The translations under genes were made by a program, and so were the position numbers. DNA of 64,000 nt from Nonomuraea thailandensis (lineage in GTDB: Bacteria > Actinomycetota > Actinomycetes > Streptosporangiales > Streptosporangiaceae), in assembly GCF_024172165.1 (NCBI RefSeq), contig NZ_JAMZEB010000002.1:744001-808000 (forward strand), read 5' to 3'. The number at the start of each line of letters is the position of its first letter. Position 1 is the stretch's first letter. Below, one piece after another: positions 58,822 to 64,000 of this stretch. The notes below the pieces were generated by a model that ran no database searches, had not been told where the DNA came from, and saw nothing but the letters and a program-made list of their open reading frames with translations.

Positions 58822-60218
58822 ACGGCGCCGGGCTGGGTGAGCGCCTGCGCCGGCTGGCCACCCGCGGCACCCTGCACACGCGCCTGACGCTCCTGGTGAC
58901 GGTGGCCGTGGCGCTGGCCATCGCGATGTGCGCGGGCGCGTCGTACGTCGTCCTGGAGAACAGGCTCATCGGCAACTTCGACCAGAGCATCCTGGACTCC
59001 CTGCGGGGCGGCAACAAGGAGTTCCTGGACCGCAACTGCACGCCGGAGGGCTCGCGGGGCCCGTTCACCGACGGGCTGGCGACGTTACTGTACGCCAACG
59101 GCACCACGTGCTCGATCGGCCCGTCCCCGATCGTGCCGGACTACGAGAACGACTCGCAGGCCTTCGAGCCGTGCGAGCCCGTCTACCGGTACGGGACGAC
59201 GCGCGACGGCAAGGACGTGCGCGTGGTGACGATCAACTTCAAGCCCGGCGTGGCGGTCATGGAGGCCAGGCCCGTCGGCTACATCCAGCGCACCCTGCGC
59301 AACGCAGGGATCATGCTCGGGGGCATCTCCGTGCTCGGCGTGCTCGGCGCCGCCATGGCCGGGCTGGCGATCTCCCGCTCCGCCCTGCGCCCGGTCGGTG
59401 ACCTGACCAGGGCGGTCGAGCACATCGCGCAGACCGAGGACCTCGACACGCGCATCCCCGTCACCGGCACCGACGAGATCGCCCGCCTGTCCTCCTCCTT
59501 CAACGCCATGACCGCCGCCCTGGCCGGCTCGCGCGAGCGCCAGAAACAGCTCGTCGCCGACGCCGGCCACGAGCTGCGAACCCCGCTGACCACCCTGCGC
59601 ACCAACATCGACCTGCTGCTGCGCAGCGAGCAGACCGGCCGCAGCCTCGACCCGGGCGCCAAGGAGCGCCTGCTGGTCAACGTGAAGGCGCAGTTCGCCG
59701 AGCTGTCCACGCTGGTGGCCGACCTGCTCCAGCTCGCCAGGGGCGACAGCGACCACGAGCCGCACGTCGAGCTGGGCCTGCACGAGGTGGTCACGGCCGC
59801 CGTCGAGCGGGCCAGGCTGCGCGGCGCCGAGGTCGTCACCGACCTGCGCCCCTGGTACGTCGTGGGCAGCGCCACCTCGCTGGAACGTGCCGTGCTGAAC
59901 CTCATCGACAACGCCGCCAAGTTCAGCCCGCCGGGCGCCCAGGTCGAGGTGAAGCTGCACGACGGCCGCCTGACCGTGCGCGACCACGGCCCCGGCCTGC
60001 CCGAGGAGGAGCTGCCGCACGTCTTCGAGCGGTTCTGGCGCTCCCCGTCGGCGCGCGGCCTGCCCGGCTCGGGGCTGGGGCTGGCGATCGTGGCGCAGGC
60101 CGTCACGGAGGCCGGCGGCAGCGTGAGCCTGGCGAACGTCCCCGACGGCGGAGCCATCGCCACCATGAGCCTGCCGGGAACTCTCATTCGTAGCTCAGAA
60201 TCGGATAAGTCGCCTTAA
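58818..60218 (+). CDS. Membrane sensor histidine kinase
   Basis: The 466-residue protein has two membrane helices (about residues 20-45 and 155-180) bordering an external sensor loop that contains four Cys. A HAMP domain and the DHp motif [20 protein letters not shown] with the phospho-His follow, then the ATPase boxes LIDNAAKFS (N), DHGPGLP (G1) and GSGLGLAIV (G2). It pairs with the OmpR-type regulator encoded four bases upstream. The external signal is unknown; envelope stress is a guess. The glycosyltransferase genes follow on the same strand after 25 bp. Confidence 0.93.
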   Translation: MNGAGLGERLRRLATRGTLHTRLTLLVTVAVALAIAMCAGASYVVLENRLIGNFDQSILDSLRGGNKEFLDRNCTPEGSRGPFTDGLATLLYANGTTCSIGPSPIVPDYENDSQAFEPCEPVYRYGTTRDGKDVRVVTINFKPGVAVMEARPVGYIQRTLRNAGIMLGGISVLGVLGAAMAGLAISRSALRPVGDLTRAVEHIAQTEDLDTRIPVTGTDEIARLSSSFNAMTAALAGSRERQKQLVADAGHELRTPLTTLRTNIDLLLRSEQTGRSLDPGAKERLLVNVKAQFAELSTLVADLLQLARGDSDHEPHVELGLHEVVTAAVERARLRGAEVVTDLRPWYVVGSATSLERAVLNLIDNAAKFSPPGAQVEVKLHDGRLTVRDHGPGLPEEELPHVFERFWRSPSARGLPGSGLGLAIVAQAVTEAGGSVSLANVPDGGAIATMSLPGTLIRSSESDKSP

Positions 60219-60243
60219 AGACCCAAAACGTGTCCTTAGCTGC

Positions 60244-61419
60244 ATGGAGACAACAGCAGTGCGGACCCGCCTGGTCGAGGTGGTCGTCCCGGTCCACAAC
60301 GAGCAGCGGGCGTTGCGCGCCAGCATCACCCGGCTGCAGACCTACCTCACCAGGAACTTCCCCTACGGCTTCCGCATCACGATCGCCGACAACGCCAGCA
60401 CCGACAACACCTGGCAGCTCGCCACCGAGCTGGCCAGGGAGCTGCCGAACGTCCGCGCCGTGCACCTCGGCGAGAAGGGCCGCGGGCGGGCGCTGCGCAC
60501 CGTGTGGTCGCAGAGCGAGGCCGACGTCGTCAGCTACATGGACGTGGACCTGTCCACCGACCTCGACGCGTTCCTGCCGCTGGTGGCCCCGCTGCTGACC
60601 GGCCACAGCGACCTGGCCATCGGCACCCGCCTGGCCCGCGCGGCGCGGGTGGAGCGGGGGCCCAAGCGGGAGTTCATCTCCCGCTCCTACAACCTGCTGC
60701 TCCGCTTCGGCATGGGCGCCGGGTTCTCGGACGCGCAGTGCGGCTTCAAGGCCGTCCGTACGGAGATCGCCCAGGCTCTGCTGCCCGGTGTCGAGGACGA
60801 GCAGTGGTTCTTCGACACCGAGCTGCTGCTCCTGGCCGAACGCCACGGGCTGCGCATCCACGAGGTGCCCGTCGACTGGGTGGACGACCCGGACAGCCGG
60901 GTGGACATCGTCCGGACCGCCCTGGACGACCTGCGCGGCATGGCGCGGGTCGGCCGCAGGACGCTGTCCGGCGCCGCCCGCATCCCCGTGTCCGCCAGGG
61001 CCGAGCGGGCCGAGCTGCCGAAGGGCATGGCCAGGCAGCTCCCGCGGTTCGCGATCGTGGGAGTGATCAGCACGCTGGCGTACCTGCTGCTGTACTCGTT
61101 GCTGCGCCAGGTCGTGCCGCCCCTCGCGGCCAACGCGGTCGCGCTGCTGGTGACCGCCGTGGCCAACACCGCAGCGAACCGCCGCTTCACGTTCGGCGTC
61201 AAGGGCTCGGGCCGGGCCGTGCGGCACCAGTTCGAGGGGCTGATCGCGTTCCTCGTCGGGCTGGCGCTGACCTCGGGCAGCCTGTCTCTGCTGCCCGTCG
61301 GGGTCTCCCACGGGGTGGAGCTGGTCGCGGTCATCGTCGCCAACGCGGCCGCCACACTCGTACGTTTCCTGCTGCTGCGCGCATGGGTCTTCAACCCGAA
61401 GAGGGGGGCCACCCGATGA
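60244..61419 (+). CDS. Family-2 glycosyltransferase fused to a GtrA-like membrane domain
   Basis: The 391-residue protein has an N-terminal GT2 domain like dolichol-phosphate mannosyltransferase (VVVPVHNEQRALRASIT, IADNASTDNT, YMDVDLSTDL as the metal DxD). A C-terminal GtrA domain of four membrane helices (RFAIVGVISTLAYLLLYSLL and onwards) follows. Such fusions make a polyprenyl-phosphate sugar and help flip it. The ATGA overlap with the next gene (GT39) fits a lipid-linked mannosylation pathway that may serve protein or wall glycan modification. Confidence 0.9.
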   Translation: METTAVRTRLVEVVVPVHNEQRALRASITRLQTYLTRNFPYGFRITIADNASTDNTWQLATELARELPNVRAVHLGEKGRGRALRTVWSQSEADVVSYMDVDLSTDLDAFLPLVAPLLTGHSDLAIGTRLARAARVERGPKREFISRSYNLLLRFGMGAGFSDAQCGFKAVRTEIAQALLPGVEDEQWFFDTELLLLAERHGLRIHEVPVDWVDDPDSRVDIVRTALDDLRGMARVGRRTLSGAARIPVSARAERAELPKGMARQLPRFAIVGVISTLAYLLLYSLLRQVVPPLAANAVALLVTAVANTAANRRFTFGVKGSGRAVRHQFEGLIAFLVGLALTSGSLSLLPVGVSHGVELVAVIVANAAATLVRFLLLRAWVFNPKRGATR

Positions 61420-63365
61420 CCGTCACCGCCACCAGGCCCGGGCACCGGGCCGCAGGCAGGCGCGGCGCGCTCGCCCGCGCCCTCCTCGGCGCCGAACAGG
61501 ACCCACGCTGGTCGCGGCCCGCGCTGTGGGCGGTGCTCGCCGTGGCGTTCGTCCTGTACGCGTGGGCGCTGAGCGGCAACGCCAACGAGTACTACGCCGC
61601 CGCCGTCCTGTCGGGCACCCGGAGCTGGAAGGCGTTCTTCTTCGGCGCGATCGACGCCGGCTCCTTCATCACCGTGGACAAGCCGCCGCTGGCGCTGTGG
61701 GTGATGGGGCTCTCGGCGCGGATCTTCGGCTACGGCACCTGGAGCATGCTGCTCCCGCAGGCGTTCGCCGGGGTGGCCGCCGTCGGCCTGGTGCACTCGG
61801 CCGTGCGCCGCGCCTTCACCGGCCCGGCGGGCCCCGGCCACGGGCCGCGGCCGGTCGAGGGCGGCGCGCGCCAGGGGCACGTCGCGGCGCTGATCGCCGC
61901 CGTGGTCATGACGCTGACGCCGATCACCGTGGCGATCAACCGGGACAACAACCCCGATACCGTGCTCGTGCTGCTGCTGGTGCTGTCGGCCTGGTTCTGC
62001 CTGGAGGCGCTGCGGACGGGGCGGCTGCGGCCGCTGCTGCTGGCGGCGTTCTTCGTGGGGCTCGGGTTCAACGCCAAGATGTTGCAGGCGTACCTGGTGG
62101 TGCCGGCGCTCGCGCTGGCGTACCTGGGGTGCGCGCGGGTGCCGTGGATGAAGCGGGTGGGGCACCTGCTGGCAGCCGGGGGCGTGCTGGTGGTGTCCAG
62201 CGCCTGGTGGATGGTGATCACCGACCTGTGGCCCGCGGGCTCCCGCCCCTACGTCGGCGGCTCCACCGACAACACCGTGTGGGACCTCGTGATCGGTTAC
62301 AACGGCCTCGGCCGCGTCTTCGGCCAGGGCCGGGGCGGCGGTGTCGGTGGTGGCGGCGGCGGTGGCTTCGGCGGGGAGCCGGGGGCCGGGCGGCTGTTCA
62401 ACGACATCCTGGCAGGGCAGATCTCGTGGCTGCTGCCGTTCTGCGTGGTGACGCTGGCGCTCGCGATCCTGCTACGGGTGCGGCGCCTGCACCATGACGG
62501 GCCCGCGGCGGCGGCCTGGCTGGTGTGGGGCGGGTGGCTGGTCGTGCACTACGTGGTGTTCAGCTTCTCCAGCGGCACCTTCCACCCCTACTACACGACC
62601 GCCATGGCTCCGGCGGTGGCCGCGCTGGCCGGGACGGGGCTCGTGGTGATGTGGCGGGCGTACCGGCGGTCGCGGGCGTGGGCCTGGGCGTTGCCGCTGG
62701 CGGTGGCGCTGACCGGGGGCTGGTCGTTCGTGGTGCTGCGCCGCACGCCCGAGTGGCTGCCGTGGCTGGCCTGGGTCGTGCTCGGGGCGACCCTGGTGGC
62801 CGTGGCGGTGCTCGTCCTGGCTAGGGTGCGGGCGCGGGTGACGACGCGGGTCGCGGCGGTCGCGCTGGCGGCCGCGGTCGTCGCCGGGCTGGCCGGGCCC
62901 GCCGCGTACGCGGTGACGCCGCTGCAGTCCCAGATCAACGGGACGAACCCGACCGCCGGCCCCTCGTCGGGACGGATGGGCTTCGGCGGGCCCGCAGGCA
63001 CGCGAGGACGGATGCCGGACGGCGGCCGGTTCCCGGGCGGCGGCGTCAGCGACGAGATGGCGGCGTACCTGGTGGCCAACCGGGGGAGCGCCACGTGGCT
63101 GGTCGCGGTGAGCAGCGCCCAGCAGGCGTCCGGCCTCATCCTGTCCACCGGCGAGCCGGTCATCGCCATGGGCGGCTTCACCGGCAGCGACCCCGCCATG
63201 ACCGTGGATCGGCTCGGGTCGCTGGTCTCCTCGGGACAGCTCCGGTACGTCCTGGCCGGCACAGGCGGCTGGCCAGGCCGGGGCAACACGGAGGTGACGA
63301 CCTGGGTGCAGCAGAACTGCACGGCCGTGGACGGCCAGGACGGCCTCTACGACTGCACGGCGTAG
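61416..63365 (+). CDS. GT39-like (ArnT/PMT-type) membrane glycosyltransferase
   Basis: The 649-residue protein has about 11-12 membrane helices. FGAIDAGSFITVDKPPLALW holds the first-loop acidic motif of the GT39/GT83 fold, and INRDNNPDTVLVLLLVLSAW is a hallmark of these actinobacterial enzymes. A Gly-rich loop (GRGGGVGGGGGGGFGGEPG) and a long external C-terminal domain with two Cys near the end follow. It probably uses the lipid-linked sugar from the preceding enzyme to glycosylate an exported target. ATG 61416 overlaps the previous stop by four bases. Confidence 0.88.
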   Translation: MTVTATRPGHRAAGRRGALARALLGAEQDPRWSRPALWAVLAVAFVLYAWALSGNANEYYAAAVLSGTRSWKAFFFGAIDAGSFITVDKPPLALWVMGLSARIFGYGTWSMLLPQAFAGVAAVGLVHSAVRRAFTGPAGPGHGPRPVEGGARQGHVAALIAAVVMTLTPITVAINRDNNPDTVLVLLLVLSAWFCLEALRTGRLRPLLLAAFFVGLGFNAKMLQAYLVVPALALAYLGCARVPWMKRVGHLLAAGGVLVVSSAWWMVITDLWPAGSRPYVGGSTDNTVWDLVIGYNGLGRVFGQGRGGGVGGGGGGGFGGEPGAGRLFNDILAGQISWLLPFCVVTLALAILLRVRRLHHDGPAAAAWLVWGGWLVVHYVVFSFSSGTFHPYYTTAMAPAVAALAGTGLVVMWRAYRRSRAWAWALPLAVALTGGWSFVVLRRTPEWLPWLAWVVLGATLVAVAVLVLARVRARVTTRVAAVALAAAVVAGLAGPAAYAVTPLQSQINGTNPTAGPSSGRMGFGGPAGTRGRMPDGGRFPGGGVSDEMAAYLVANRGSATWLVAVSSAQQASGLILSTGEPVIAMGGFTGSDPAMTVDRLGSLVSSGQLRYVLAGTGGWPGRGNTEVTTWVQQNCTAVDGQDGLYDCTA

Positions 63366-63395
63366 ACGAGGGCCGGAGCGCCGCCGCGCTGGGTC

Positions 63396-63411
63396 TTGAC
63401 AACGATGTCAG
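63396..63411. promoter_or_regulatory. LacI-type operator in front of the sugar ABC ATPase gene
   Basis: TGACA (63397-63401) and TGTCA (63406-63410) flank ACGA, giving TTGACAACGATGTCAG. This matches the TTGACAnCGnTGTCAA-like sites that actinobacterial LacI regulators use. The first hexamer also looks like a -35. The site lies 20 bp before the ATG. A regulator is not seen inside the window. Confidence 0.6.
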
Positions 63412-63430
63412 GCCGTTTCTTGATGGTCTC

Positions 63431-64000
63431 ATGGCCGTACCGCTGATCGCCGCCCGCGGGATCGAGAAGAGCTACGGCCAGGTCGAGGCGCTGCGCGGCG
63501 CGGACTTCAGCCTGGGAGCCGGCGAGGTGGTCGCGCTGATCGGCGACAACGGGGCCGGGAAGTCCACGCTGGCCAAGATCCTCTCGGGCGTCGAGCGGCC
63601 GGACGGCGGGACGGTCGAGGTCGACGGCGCTCCGGTCGCGTTCGGGTCCGTGGAGGAGGCCAGGGCCGCCGGGATCGAGACCGTCTACCAGGACCTCGCG
63701 CTCTGCGCCGACCTCAGCCCCGCCGCCAACTTCTTCCTCGGCAGGGAACGCCTGCGGCCCGGCCTGCTCGGGCTGCTCGGCGTGCTGGACAACGCGGCCA
63801 TGCGGCGCGAGACCCAGGAGGCGTGCGAGCGGCTCGGCGTGCGGCTGGCGTCCCAGAGCGCGCCCGTGTCGGCCCTGTCCGGCGGGCAGCGGCAGGGCGT
63901 CGCGGTGGCCAGGGCGGTGACGTGGGCGCGGCGGGCGGTGTTCATGGACGAGCCGACGGCGGCGCTGGGCGTGGTGCAGACGCGGCGGGTGCTCGACCTC
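63431..64000 (+). CDS. Sugar ABC transporter ATP-binding protein (RbsA-like), 5' part, cut by window end
   Basis: The first 190 residues of an ABC ATPase are visible. The N-terminal domain has Walker A LIGDNGAGKSTLAKILSGV, Q-loop IETVYQDLALCADLS, signature LSGGQRQGVAVARA and Walker B AVFMDEPTAALGV. The form fits the first half of a RbsA/XylG/MglA monosaccharide importer ATPase. The rest lies beyond base 64000, so I cannot tell whether it is a single- or double-domain ATPase. ATG 63431 is the start. Confidence 0.9.
   Translation, partial: MAVPLIAARGIEKSYGQVEALRGADFSLGAGEVVALIGDNGAGKSTLAKILSGVERPDGGTVEVDGAPVAFGSVEEARAAGIETVYQDLALCADLSPAANFFLGRERLRPGLLGLLGVLDNAAMRRETQEACERLGVRLASQSAPVSALSGGQRQGVAVARAVTWARRAVFMDEPTAALGVVQTRRVLDL

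Overview
The window is about 64 kb of very GC-rich DNA with dense genes, many GTG/TTG starts and four-base ATGA/GTGA gene overlaps. Regulators are abundant: TetR, PadR, IclR, LysR, LuxR-LAL, an ECF sigma factor and a Ser/Thr kinase. This points to a chromosomal segment of a filamentous actinomycete. Streptosporangiaceae such as Nonomuraea would fit, but the genus is inference from gene style only. No rRNA, tRNA, CRISPR array, transposase or phage gene was seen.

Layout. 1-6.3 kb: edge of a HAD phosphatase, an MHS-type MFS symporter, an NDH-2-like oxidoreductase, and a divergent pair made of a homocitrate/isopropylmalate-synthase-like enzyme and a citrate synthase with an N-terminal helix-turn-helix. 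6.5-12.5 kb: a three-gene minus-strand operon encoding a kleisin-like protein, a winged-helix MukE-like protein and an SMC/MukB-like ATPase. It resembles MukBEF/Mks/Wadjet condensins, but no nuclease gene is beside it. 12.6-19 kb: a divergent operon with an FN3 membrane-anchored protein, a MoxR ATPase, a DUF58 protein and a TgpA-like transglutaminase whose catalytic triad is replaced. 19-24 kb: an AlkZ-like protein, an ECF sigma factor with its membrane partner, a heparinase II/III-like protein with an IclR regulator, and a small membrane protein. 24-28 kb: CorA, an NTF2-like gene broken by one base, an M50-like protease and a Ser/Thr kinase.

28-35 kb: an alpha-beta fused 2-oxoacid dehydrogenase E1, a secreted Ig-like repeat protein with a strong terminator, a repetitive coiled-coil protein, and a PadR/ABC ATPase/ABC permease operon with a clear operator. 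35-41.4 kb: a leucine/isovalerate catabolic cluster (TetR, carboxyltransferase, biotin carboxylase, HMG-CoA lyase, acyl-CoA dehydrogenase) in the order I recall for Streptomyces SCO2775-2779. 41.4-47.4 kb: GNAT, a large LuxR-type ATPase, and an erythromycin-esterase-like gene divergent from its likely winged-helix regulator. 47.4-50 kb: an 862-residue protein with a 36-bp minisatellite. 50-54.3 kb: PfkB kinase, PsuG and YeiH, divergent from a LysR gene whose start codon lies in a palindrome. 54.7-58 kb: a PYROXD2-like oxidoreductase, then a TetR/P450 divergent pair with a perfect 12-bp inverted repeat. 58-63.4 kb: a two-component system, a GT2-GtrA glycosyltransferase and a GT39-like mannosyltransferase. 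The window ends inside a sugar ABC ATPase gene preceded by a LacI-type operator.

Two themes cross the window. First, many unrelated genes carry in-frame tandem repeat expansions with units of 15-54 bp, and several intergenic regions carry similar repeats. Second, well-formed inverted repeats sit in front of many regulators and are the best regulatory predictions here. All functional names rest on reading the translated sequences; no database search was possible.
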